Source of the DNA: JAJDXO01 sp965221855
GTDB taxonomy: Bacteria > Pseudomonadota > Alphaproteobacteria > Rhodospirillales > UBA2165
Reading direction: 5' to 3'
NCBI GenBank assembly: GCA_965221855.1
Contig: CBDCSV010000006.1
Coordinates: 620,001-684,000 of the forward strand
DNA: 64,000 bases
In this document: piece by piece, positions 53,491 to 64,000 of the stretch
Layout of the letters: each line of letters begins with the position of its first letter
Position numbering within the stretch: the first letter of the stretch is position 1
Notes under the pieces: generated by a model
What the model saw: the letters and a program-made list of their open reading frames with translations, nothing else
The model's database searches: none
Told to the model about the DNA's origin: nothing
Made by a program: the position numbers and the translations under genes

Positions 53491-54771
53491 ATGGATAGAC
53501 CGCTGATTCCGTTGCCGTTTCCGGCTTCGGACCCAGCCCACAGACGCGAAAGAGACCGCCTGAGAATGCCGCCTGCCGACGGCCAGGCCGCGCCCCAAGG
53601 AAGCGGCGCGCCCACCAGCACAAGTCCGCCCGAAGGGGCCGATGCGGCATTGATTCTTTCCGACGGCACCGTGTTCTGGGGAACCGGCCTCGGGGCGGAA
53701 ACCTCCAACGTCGGCGAGGTGTGCTTCAACACCTCGATCACCGGCTATCAGGAAATCCTCACCGATCCCTCCTACGCCGGGCAGATCATCACCTTCACCT
53801 TCCCCCACATCGGCAACGTGGGCACCAACCCAGAAGACATCGAGACCGTGACCCCGGCGGCCCGGGGCTGCGTGCTGCGCGCCGACATCACCGGGCCCGC
53901 CAACTTCCGGGCGACCCGTCATCTGGACGAGTGGCTCAGGTCCCACGGCCTCCCCGGCATCGCCGGGATCGACACCCGGGCGCTGACCCGCAGGATCAGG
54001 GAGTCGGGCTTCATCAACGGCGCGGTGGTGAACGGACCGGAAAAGGGCGATGGCATGGACGTGGCGGCGGCGCTTGCCGAAGCACAGGCCTGGCCCGGCC
54101 TCGACGGCATGGACCTCGCCAGGACCGTCACCTGCGGCCAGACCTACCGGTGGGAGGAGAGCACCTGGGCGCTGGGCCGGGGCTACGGCGCCCTCGACAA
54201 GCCCAGGCATCACGTGGTCGCCGTCGATTTCGGCGCCAAGCGCAATATCCTCCGCTGCCTCGCCGCCGCCGGGTGCCGCGTCACCGTGGTGCCGGCGACG
54301 GCCACCGCCGAGGACGTATTGGGCCACGAGCCGGACGGGGTGTTCCTCTCCAACGGCCCCGGCGATCCGGCGGCCACCGGCGAATACGCGGTGCCCATGA
54401 TCCAGCAGGTGGTCGCGAGCGGCACGCCGGTGTTCGGCATCTGCCTCGGCCATCAGATGCTGGCGCTTTCATTGGGATGCAGGACGGAGAAAATGCATCA
54501 CGGCCACCGGGGCGCCAATCACCCGGTGAAGGACCTGGAGACCGGGAGCGTCGAGATCACCAGCCAGAACCACGGCTTCGTGGTGGTGCGCGACTCCCTC
54601 CCCGACGGCGTGGTCGAGACCCACAGGTCCCTGTTCGACGGCACCGTCGAAGGCATCCGCCTCGACGGCAGGCCCGTGTTCAGCGTCCAGCACCACCCGG
54701 AAGCCTCCCCCGGCCCCCAGGACAGCCACCACCTCTTCGGCCGTTTCGTGAAATTCATGGACTCCAAGTGA
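53491..54771 (+). CDS. carA: Carbamoyl-phosphate synthase small subunit
   Basis: This glutaminase subunit hands ammonia to CarB for arginine and pyrimidine synthesis. From ATG 53491 there are 426 residues; ATG 53566 (MPPADGQAAPQ) is an equally possible start and gives 401. Neither has a clear ribosome site. The N-terminal domain shows ALILSDGTVFWGTGLG, GEVCFNTSITGYQEILTDPSY and GIDTRALTRRIR. The amidotransferase domain has VDFGAKRNILRCL, FLSNGPGDP, GICLGHQ with the catalytic Cys (318 from 53491), and the His/Glu of VQHHPEASPGP. It leads carA-carB-greA. Confidence 0.96.
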   Translation: MDRPLIPLPFPASDPAHRRERDRLRMPPADGQAAPQGSGAPTSTSPPEGADAALILSDGTVFWGTGLGAETSNVGEVCFNTSITGYQEILTDPSYAGQIITFTFPHIGNVGTNPEDIETVTPAARGCVLRADITGPANFRATRHLDEWLRSHGLPGIAGIDTRALTRRIRESGFINGAVVNGPEKGDGMDVAAALAEAQAWPGLDGMDLARTVTCGQTYRWEESTWALGRGYGALDKPRHHVVAVDFGAKRNILRCLAAAGCRVTVVPATATAEDVLGHEPDGVFLSNGPGDPAATGEYAVPMIQQVVASGTPVFGICLGHQMLALSLGCRTEKMHHGHRGANHPVKDLETGSVEITSQNHGFVVVRDSLPDGVVETHRSLFDGTVEGIRLDGRPVFSVQHHPEASPGPQDSHHLFGRFVKFMDSK

Positions 54772-54775
54772 ATTA

Positions 54776-54831
54776 CCACAGAGCACACAGAGAGAACAAA
54801 ATTGAACCACAGAGGCAGTGAGACACAGAGA
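54776..54831 (+). repeat. ACACAGAG-type repeats upstream of a GxxExxY remnant
   Basis: The sequence ACCACAGAG recurs, once as accacagagcacacagag and again as accacagaggcagtgagacacagag, directly after carA. Such CACAGAG strings are commonly seen in the leader of GxxExxY genes in many bacteria, and the short frame that follows at 54833 has that identity. Confidence 0.6.
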
Positions 54832-54832
54832 A

Positions 54833-54940
54833 ATGGTTGAGGAGAACGACCCTCTCACCCAAACGGTCATTGGCCTTGCGATCAAGGACCACGAAGCTCG
54901 GCTTTTGGCGTATACGAAGCCTAGCGGAATCCGGTTCTAG
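54833..54940 (+). pseudogene. Internally deleted GxxExxY gene remnant between carA and carB
   Basis: The 35-codon frame starts MVEENDPLTQTVIGLAIKD, which resembles the N terminus of GxxExxY proteins (usually IIGAAIEVHR...), then passes directly to HEARLLAYTKPSGIRF, which resembles their later HEAQLLTYLKLSG block. About 60-70 residues of the middle, including the GxxExxY motif itself, are missing. The leader contains CACAGAG repeats, as is typical. GxxExxY proteins are small and of uncertain role. This is a short scar, not a working gene. It enlarges the carA-carB spacer to 178 bases. Confidence 0.6.
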
Positions 54941-54949
54941 TGGAATCTG

Positions 54950-58216
<3,267 letters not shown>

Positions 58217-58316
58217 TGGTTGCTTCTTCCTGACATTCGGAATGTCCGCCCGTGGCGAGGGGCCGCGGGGAGCGGGGCCTTTTGACTCCTCTATGCGTTG
58301 AGACGGAAGACGAAAG

Positions 58317-58790
58317 ATGGAAAAGATACCGATGACCAAGAACGGCTTGGAGGCGCTGGAAGGCGAATTCAGGCGGCTTCGGTCCGAGGAGCGCCCGGCG
58401 ATCATCAAGGCGATCGAAGCGGCGCGGGAACACGGCGATCTGTCGGAGAACGCGGAATATCACGCGGCCCGCGAGCACCAGAGCTTCGTCGAGGGCCGGC
58501 TGGCCGAACTGGAGGACGTCATTTCGCGGGCCGACGTGATCGACCCGTCGACCCTCTCCGGCGACACGGTGCGCTTCGGCGCCACGGTGCACATCGTCGA
58601 CGAGGATACCGACGAGGAGCAGACCTTTCAGATCGTCGGCACCCATGAGGCGGATGCGTCCGCCGGCCGGCTGTCGATCACCTCGCCGTTGGCGCGCGGC
58701 CTGATCGGCAAGAGCCTGGGCGATTCGGCGGAAGTCACCGCCCCCGGCGGCTCCAGGTCCTACGAAATTCTCGAGGTGGAGTACAAGTAG
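58317..58790 (+). CDS. greA: Transcription elongation factor GreA
   Basis: The 157-residue protein rescues backtracked RNA polymerase. The N-terminal coiled coil (MTKNGLEALEGEFRRLRSEERPAIIKAIEAAREHGDLSENAEYHAAREHQ) carries the acidic tip D-L-S-E-N-A-E-Y, and the C-terminal FKBP-like domain has GDTVRFGATVHI, the EADASAGRLSITSPLARGLIGK block and a final EILEVEYK. It follows carB by 100 bases. Its stop lies only six bases before the left end of an IS630-type element, so any downstream terminator was displaced. Confidence 0.97.
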   Translation: MEKIPMTKNGLEALEGEFRRLRSEERPAIIKAIEAAREHGDLSENAEYHAAREHQSFVEGRLAELEDVISRADVIDPSTLSGDTVRFGATVHIVDEDTDEEQTFQIVGTHEADASAGRLSITSPLARGLIGKSLGDSAEVTAPGGSRSYEILEVEYK

Positions 58791-58796
58791 GGCCTA

Positions 58797-59846
58797 GAGC
58801 GTATTTGAGATTGATTGAATCATTTTAGGGATTCCCAAGTATGGGCGAACCATGATTCAAGATGGATGCTGGGCAAGGAGGCCAGCATTCATGGCGAGAC
58901 CTTATTCGATTGATTTGCGAGAGCGTGTTGTTTTGGCGGTTTTGGCGGGGGAGAGTTGCCGCGCTGTAGCGGCTCGGTTTGGGGTTGCGGTTTCGAGCGT
59001 GGTTAAGTGGTCGCAGCGCTACCGGCGGACGGGGAGTGTTGCGCCCGGCAAGATGGGCGGTCACCGCCGCCGGGTTCTTGAGCCCCATCGGGAGTTCATT
59101 GTCGGCCGGATCGACCAGGAGCCGCATCTGACGCTGCATCGGTTGAGAGACGAGTTGGCCGCTCGGGGTGTCAGGGTATCCCACAGCACGGTATGGCTGT
59201 TTCTGCGCCGTGAAGGGCTGCGCTTTAAAAAAAACCCTGTTCGCCGTTGAACGGGCGCGCGCGGACATCGCCCGCCATCGCAGGCGCTGGAAGGCGTGGC
59301 AGGCAAAGCTTGATCCCGAACGGCTGGTATTCATTGATGAAACCTGGATCCGGACCAATATGGCCCCGCTGCGCGGCTGGGGGCCGAAAGGGGAGCGGGT
59401 CCGCGGCTTTGCCCCCCATGGGCGGTGGCACACCCTGACCTTCATCGGCGCGCTGCGCTGCGACCGGTTCACCGCGCCCTGCGTCTTCGACGGCCCCATC
59501 AATGGCGTGTGCTTCCGCGCCTACGTCGAGCAGCTGCTCGTGCCGACCCTGGTGCCCGGCGACATCGTCATCATGGACAATCTCGGCAGCCACAAGTCAA
59601 AAGCCGTGCGAAACGCCATCCGTGCCGCCGGAGCCAAGCTGTGGCTCCTGCCCAAATATTCCCCCGACCTCAATCCCATCGAGCAGACCTTTGCCCAAAT
59701 CAAGCACTGGATGAGAAACGCCCAGAAGCGGGAGATCGACGACTTATGGCGCCATCTCGGGAGCCTCATCGACACCATCGAGCCACAGCAATGCGCCAAC
59801 TACTTCAAAAACGCAGGATACGCTTCCGTCAAAATATGAAACGCTC
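58797..59846 (+). mobile_element. IS630-type insertion sequence, copy B (1050 bp)
   Basis: The element is framed by TA at 58795-58796 and 59847-59848. Its translated frames are identical to those of the copy at 11239-12288, which lies in the opposite orientation, and its ends are the same (GAGCGTATTTGAGATTG and the complement of GAGCGTTTCATATTTTG). It sits between convergent greA and an MFS gene without breaking either one. Confidence 0.93.
58891..59839 (+). CDS. IS630-family transposase, two overlapping frames (copy B)
   Basis: Frame A starts at ATG 58891 (MARPYSIDLRERVV) behind AAGGAGG and frame B runs to 59839, with the DDE residues in VFIDETWIRTN, IVIMDNLGSHK and SPDLNPIEQTF. The frames join at eight A (59227-59234) and need the same +1 shift as the other copies. 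It is identical in protein sequence to copy A, so both are recent and possibly active. Confidence 0.88.
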
Positions 59847-59852
59847 TAGGTT

Positions 59853-61103
59853 CTAGGTTACCCCGTCGGCCTCCATCCTGGCGCGTCCGCGGAGCAACGG
59901 CACGGCCAACACCGCCAGCACGACGATGGCGGCGATGCACGACACGCCCAGCGCCCGCTGCAGCCCGATGACTTCGGCCAATGAGCCGATCGCCAGCGAT
60001 CCGAGAGCGGGCGCGCCCACCGAGAGGGACACCAATATCGAGATTGCCCGGCCGCGCATCCTGGGATCGGAAATGTGCTGAACCAGGCTGTTCCAGCCCA
60101 CATTGGCGATGACGATGCCGAATGTCCCGACCGCCAACACTCCGAGCGCCAAATCGAAGGCTTCGACCGAGGCGAAAAACAGGACGAAGGCGGCCGCCAG
60201 AAACCCGCCGCCCAGCATGATGACCGTCATGCCCTCGGTGCGGCTCCGCAGCATCATCAGCGCCGCCCCCAGGAGAGCGCCGATGCCCGCCGCCGCGGTC
60301 AGGGGCGGCAACCCGACATCCGGCATGCCGAACACGTCACCGGCGAACCCGGCCAAGAGCTCGTTGTAGGGACGGATCAAGAGACCGATGGTGAAGGCCC
60401 CGGCCATGAGCAGCCGCAGCGCCGGATGGCCGGCGACGTAGATGAGCCCTTCGCGTAAATCGCCGAACAAACTGGTCTCGCCGCGGCCGGACGCGAGCGG
60501 ATTGGCGTGATGCATCAGCGACAGCATCAGGATCATCCATAAAGATGTCCCGCCATAGACCAGTATGACCGCGCCCCAATCGGCGAGGCTGAAGATCAGA
60601 CCGGCGATGACCGGCCCGATGAAGCCGCCGACGTGAAAGGTGGTTGAATTGAAGGCGACCGCGGCGGCGATGTTTTCCCGTCCGGCCAGTTGGGGGATCA
60701 GGGCCTGCCGGGCCGGAAACTCGATCCCGAAGAACGCGCCCTGCAGCGCGCTCAGCATAATCAGCATCGGCACCGTGATGTCGCCGGTCAGCGCCAGGAT
60801 GCCGATGGCCGCGGTAACGGCGGCATTGCTGAACCCGGAGAGCGCGGCGACGAGCCGATGGCCGTAGCGGTCCGCCATGGCGCCGCCGACGGGTCCGACG
60901 AACATCACCGGCATCATGCTGGCGAACCCGACGATGCCGAGCACCTGGGGCGATTCGGAGAGCTGCCAGGACAGGCCGCCCAGCCCCACGCGATTGGTCC
61001 ACCACCCGTGGGTGTGGGCCACGTGTCCCATTATGTAGAGGCGGTAGTCGCGCTTGGCGAGCGCATTGCGAAGTCCGCCGAATGCTGTCCACTCGCCGGC
61101 CAA
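59853..61103 (-). CDS. MFS transporter, enterobactin-exporter-like (DUF894 type)
   Basis: The 416-residue membrane protein has about twelve helices. It resembles the MFS_3 family: FVGPVGGAMADRYGHRLVAALSG for motif A, GIEFPARQALIPQLAGRENIAAAVAFNSTTFHVGGFIGPVIAG for the central signature and NVGWNSLVQHISDPRMRGRAISI in the second half. Such proteins export siderophores or other small molecules, but the substrate here is unknown. The stop lies 7 bases from the insertion sequence. Its start is 37 bases downstream of the FAH-family gene, with which it is probably cotranscribed. Confidence 0.88.
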   Translation of the reverse strand: MAGEWTAFGGLRNALAKRDYRLYIMGHVAHTHGWWTNRVGLGGLSWQLSESPQVLGIVGFASMMPVMFVGPVGGAMADRYGHRLVAALSGFSNAAVTAAIGILALTGDITVPMLIMLSALQGAFFGIEFPARQALIPQLAGRENIAAAVAFNSTTFHVGGFIGPVIAGLIFSLADWGAVILVYGGTSLWMILMLSLMHHANPLASGRGETSLFGDLREGLIYVAGHPALRLLMAGAFTIGLLIRPYNELLAGFAGDVFGMPDVGLPPLTAAAGIGALLGAALMMLRSRTEGMTVIMLGGGFLAAAFVLFFASVEAFDLALGVLAVGTFGIVIANVGWNSLVQHISDPRMRGRAISILVSLSVGAPALGSLAIGSLAEVIGLQRALGVSCIAAIVVLAVLAVPLLRGRARMEADGVT

Positions 61104-61139
61104 GATCAGCCCGCCCGGCCCGCGGGCGCCATGTTCCGC

Positions 61140-62078
61140 CTATCCCTCCGGTGCATATTTTCCGGTCAATTGCGGCGTATGTACCCCGTCCAGACCCTTC
61201 TCCGCATGATCGAGACGGGTATCCGGGCCCCAGGTGCGCTCGAGGCCGTCGCGGATATTGATCCTGAGCCGCCCGCACCCCTCGACTTCGAGTTCGACCA
61301 CGTCGCCGTCCTGAAAGGCATGGAGGCCCCGGTGGTTGGTCCCGGTGGCGAGAATATCGCCGGGCTCCAGGGTGTGGCAGTGGCTGGCCCACTCGACGCA
61401 TCGCGGGATTTTGTGCGCCATGTCGTCGGTGTTGAAATCCTGCTTGATCACGCCGTTGTTCCACAGCCGCACGCGGAGGTTCTGGGGATCGGCGATTTCG
61501 TCCTTGGTCACGATATAGGGTCCGACGGGCGAGTAGGTTTCCCGCGATTTCATCATGAAGAAGGTGTTCATCCCCGGGCCCAGGCCGCGGGCCGAGCCGT
61601 CGATGAAATTCACATAGCCGAAGACATGGTCCATGGCGTCCGCCTCGCCGACCTCAGTGGCCCTCTTGCCGATCACCAGACCCAGTTCGGCCTCGCCCTC
61701 GAAGACGGTCGCCGGGATATCCTGCAACACCATGGTATCGCCGTGCCCGATGATCGAGCTCGGTGATTTGTGGAAGCCGTTGATCGGCGCCGGCTCGTCC
61801 CGGGTGCCGTCCTCCATGTAGTTGACCGCCATGCAGTCGATATTGAGCGGCCGGGGCAGCGGGGGGCGGATACGCACGTCATCGGCCGCCGCGCCGCCGC
61901 CGGCGGAGGCCGCTTCGGCCAGCCTGCCCCGGTACTGGCCGTAATTCTCGATCAGTCCGCGCATCTGATCCTGCGGCTGGAGATGCGGAATATCGGCCAC
62001 GGCCGCGGACACGTCGACGACGGATCCGTCATCGCCGATCACGCCCATTACGAATTCATCGAAGAACAGGATTTTCAT
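61140..62078 (-). CDS. Fumarylacetoacetate hydrolase family protein
   Basis: I place the start at ATG 62078 (MKILFFDEFVMGVIGDDGSVV), with GGGGAGAG upstream; this gives 312 residues. The FAH catalytic core is visible: IDCMAVNYMEDGTRDEPAPINGF, the metal-binding GEAELGLVIGKRA (E-x-E), FNTDDMAHKIPRCVEWASHCHTLEPGDILATGTNHRG and EVEGCGRLRINIRD. The family contains hydrolases and decarboxylases of diketo and ketoenol acids. It differs clearly from the copy at 36510-37376, so it serves another pathway. The MFS gene downstream may export or import a related compound. Confidence 0.88.
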   Translation of the reverse strand: MKILFFDEFVMGVIGDDGSVVDVSAAVADIPHLQPQDQMRGLIENYGQYRGRLAEAASAGGGAAADDVRIRPPLPRPLNIDCMAVNYMEDGTRDEPAPINGFHKSPSSIIGHGDTMVLQDIPATVFEGEAELGLVIGKRATEVGEADAMDHVFGYVNFIDGSARGLGPGMNTFFMMKSRETYSPVGPYIVTKDEIADPQNLRVRLWNNGVIKQDFNTDDMAHKIPRCVEWASHCHTLEPGDILATGTNHRGLHAFQDGDVVELEVEGCGRLRINIRDGLERTWGPDTRLDHAEKGLDGVHTPQLTGKYAPEG

Positions 62079-62233
62079 TTGTCTCTCCCCTGAAACCCGG
62101 ACGGGACCCGGAATATTCGCGGCCATTCAAGCATAGGGCCCCGGGGAAGCAATCCCGGGGGCGAAATTGTCCGAAACCGGACCGTCCTCACCGATGGCTG
62201 GCCGTGACCGGCCCGGGGGTGTCTAATACCGGG

Positions 62234-62932
62234 ATGCCGAGAACGCATTTGATTGCCGCCGTATTTTTCCTGTTGTCTATTCCGTTGTCGAGCCCAGCCC
62301 CGGCGCAGACCAAGGTCGACCTGGAGCTGATCCTGCTCGCCGACGGATCGGGCAGCGTCGACGATGTCGAATTTTCGCTGCAGCGGCTGGGCACCGCCCG
62401 GGCGCTCCGCCATCCCAGGGTGGTCCAGGCGATCCAGTCCGGCTTTCTCGGCCGGATCGCGCTCACCTATGTGGAGTGGAGCGGTCCCGAACTCCACGTC
62501 CCCGTCGTCCCCTGGACCCTGCTCAGGACGCCGGCCGACGTGGAGGCCTTCGCCGCCAAACTGGAAACCCACCCCCGCGAACTCTATGGCGGCGGCACGG
62601 CCATCGGCGACGCCATCCTTCACGGTGTCGAGTCCCTCCAGGGCAACGCCTTCGAGGCCCGGCGCCGGGTCATCGATATTTCCGGCGACGGGCCCGACCG
62701 CAACGGCCTCCCCGCCGCCGTCGGCCGGGACGAGGCGGTGAAGCAGGGCATTACGGTAAACGGCCTTCCCATCCTCGAAGGGCGCTTCGGCCTCGATGAG
62801 TTTTTCCGCGCCAACGTGATCGGCGGACGGGGCGCCTTCGTCATCCCGGCGCGCACCTTCGCCGATTTCGAAACCGCGATCCGGGTCAAGCTGATCCGGG
62901 AGATCGCGTCCCTCCCCCACGCTACCCCCTAG
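62234..62932 (+). CDS. DUF1194 domain protein (von Willebrand A-like, exported)
   Basis: From ATG 62234 (MPRTHLIAAVFFLLSIPLSS) the protein has 232 residues with a signal peptide ending at AQT. The mature part is a von Willebrand factor A-like fold with the metal-site sequence LLADGSGSVDDVEF (DxSxS form), GGGTAIGDAILHG and IDISGDGPDRNG, as in the DUF1194 family of secreted proteins. Function is unknown. It is divergent from the FAH-family gene and its stop overlaps the GMC gene's stop by 11 bases on the opposite strand. Confidence 0.85.
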   Translation: MPRTHLIAAVFFLLSIPLSSPAPAQTKVDLELILLADGSGSVDDVEFSLQRLGTARALRHPRVVQAIQSGFLGRIALTYVEWSGPELHVPVVPWTLLRTPADVEAFAAKLETHPRELYGGGTAIGDAILHGVESLQGNAFEARRRVIDISGDGPDRNGLPAAVGRDEAVKQGITVNGLPILEGRFGLDEFFRANVIGGRGAFVIPARTFADFETAIRVKLIREIASLPHATP

Positions 62933-64000
62933 CATCCTCGAGGATCATGTCGGCGGCCTTTTCGCCGATCATGATGGTCGGCGCGTTGGTATTCCCCGAC
63001 GTCAGCCGCGGCATGACGGACGCATCCACGACCCGGAGCCGCTCGATCCCCCGCACCCGCAGGCGCGGGTCGACCACCGCCTCATCGTCGGCGCCCATCC
63101 GGCAGGTGCCCACCGGGTGATAGCTGGTGCGGCCGTAATCCCGGAGATATTGGAGCAGCTCATCGTCACTCCGGCAGCCGGTCCCCGGCAGGTGTTCGTT
63201 GCGGACGTAACGCTGAAAGGCCGGCTGTTCGGTAATGGTCAGGCTGCGGCGCAGGCCGCGGATCAGGGTATCGATATCCTTCGGCGCGGTCAGATAGCGT
63301 CCATGGATCAGCGGCGCCTCGTAAGGATCGGACGAGGCGATCACCACCTCGCCCCGGCATTCCGGGCGCATCAGCGTCACCACGTTCATGGCGCCGGGCC
63401 AGGGATGCGCGGTGGTGCCCACATAGTCGGCGCTGAACATCATCAGCAGGAACTGGATGTCCGGCGAGACCGCCGCCGGATCGATGGTGACGAAGCCGCC
63501 GGCGAACGCCGCGCCCATGGCGAGATAACCCTTCCGGGTGAACGCGTACTGGATCGCCACGCTCATCTTCTTGACGACGCTGTTGGCGACGTCGTTGGCG
63601 CTGTCGTGCCCCTGGAGCCGGTACATGACCGCCGCGTTGTAGTGGTCCTGCAGATTCGCCCCGACGCCCGGCCGGTCGAGCGCCACATCGATGCCGTGCC
63701 GCTGGAGGAGGCCGCCCGGCCCGATCCCCGATAGCTGGAGGATCTGAGGCGAATTGAAGGCGCCGGCGCACAGGAGAACCTCACCGGACGCCCGGACCTG
63801 TCTGGCCCCGCCGCCCTGATCGAACTCGACCCCCACTGCCCGGCCGCTCTCGATCAGAAGCCGCCGCACCCGCACCTCGGTCTCGATTTTCAGGTTCCGA
63901 CGCTGCTTGGCGGGACGCAGATACCCCACCGAGGTGGACGACCGGCGGCCGTTGCGCATGGTCCACTGGTAGGGTCCGATGCCCTCCTGTTCCGCGCCGT
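62922..64000 (-). CDS. GMC family oxidoreductase (choline dehydrogenase-like), C-terminal part
   Basis: The gene runs off the right edge; the frame is open to base 64000. The visible 359 residues have GMC features: a QRNGRR-like segment, VLLCAGAFNSPQILQLSGIGPGGLL (GMC signature 2), DRPGVGANLQDHYN, and the C-terminal SYHPVGTCRMGADDEAVVDPRLRVRGIERLRVVDASVMP with the catalytic His and N-x-N region SGNTNAPTIMIGEKAADMIL. The FAD-binding N terminus lies outside the window. It is convergent with the DUF1194 gene. The substrate could be choline or another primary alcohol. Confidence 0.92.
   Translation of the reverse strand, partial: GAEQEGIGPYQWTMRNGRRSSTSVGYLRPAKQRRNLKIETEVRVRRLLIESGRAVGVEFDQGGGARQVRASGEVLLCAGAFNSPQILQLSGIGPGGLLQRHGIDVALDRPGVGANLQDHYNAAVMYRLQGHDSANDVANSVVKKMSVAIQYAFTRKGYLAMGAAFAGGFVTIDPAAVSPDIQFLLMMFSADYVGTTAHPWPGAMNVVTLMRPECRGEVVIASSDPYEAPLIHGRYLTAPKDIDTLIRGLRRSLTITEQPAFQRYVRNEHLPGTGCRSDDELLQYLRDYGRTSYHPVGTCRMGADDEAVVDPRLRVRGIERLRVVDASVMPRLTSGNTNAPTIMIGEKAADMILEDARG

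Overview
The window is high-GC DNA from an alphaproteobacterium, probably Rhodospirillales-like. The evidence is the yqeY-dnaG-rpoD and carA-carB-greA neighbourhood, a ctaB-thrC-M16 peptidase run, an IbpA-type Hsp20 behind an alphaproteobacterial RpoH-type promoter, and a large load of TRAP transporters. No 16S or species-level marker is present. LAYOUT. 1-9.3 kb is housekeeping: the end of an unknown membrane protein, heme O synthase, M32 carboxypeptidase, threonine synthase, an M16 peptidase, an alpha/beta hydrolase, a convergent YqgE protein and a DsbD-like reductant transporter. 9.3-13.35 kb is an AT-rich accessory island with orphan genes, one of them Rap1a/Tai-like and one cut at its 5' end, closed by two abutting IS630-type elements. 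13.4-19.2 kb holds hsp20 with a ROSE-like RNA thermometer, rpmE, an MFS pump and a MotA/MotB/OmpA-like envelope operon. An ISAs1-type element follows at 19.3-20.5 kb. || 20.5-46.2 kb is a catabolic region with four TRAP systems. A plus-strand unit (quinone oxidoreductase, DctP, fused DctQM) converges on three successive minus-strand operons. Operon 1 (34274 to 24969) is TRAP P-Q-M, a GlxA-type AraC regulator, a LigE-like glutathione transferase, HyuA, HyuB and a class I glutamine amidotransferase. Operon 2 (about 40410 to 34981) is a broken DctP, DctQ, DctM, an SDR dehydrogenase, an FAH-family hydrolase and a UxaA-family dehydratase, a set that suggests non-phosphorylative sugar-acid breakdown. 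Operon 3 (46153 to 40956) is LigA-like and LigB-like extradiol dioxygenase parts, an isochorismatase-family hydrolase, a cupin and TRAP P-Q-M, a set that suggests uptake and ring cleavage of an aromatic compound. || Operons 1 and 3 are preceded by near-identical copies of a 340-380 bp sequence. Each copy carries two AATAGTCAT direct repeats exactly 20 bp apart, the geometry of an AraC-family operator. The simplest reading is that the GlxA-type regulator of operon 1 controls both operons. || 46.9-58.8 kb is core again (rpoD, dnaG, yqeY, carAB, greA) with small scars: a GNAT gene flanked by a duplicated 3' end of yqeY, and an internally deleted GxxExxY gene between carA and carB. 58.8-64 kb has a second identical copy of one IS630-type element in inverted orientation, an MFS exporter, another FAH-family enzyme, a DUF1194 protein and the C-terminal part of a GMC oxidoreductase. 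Coordinates and motifs were read by eye; no homology search was run.
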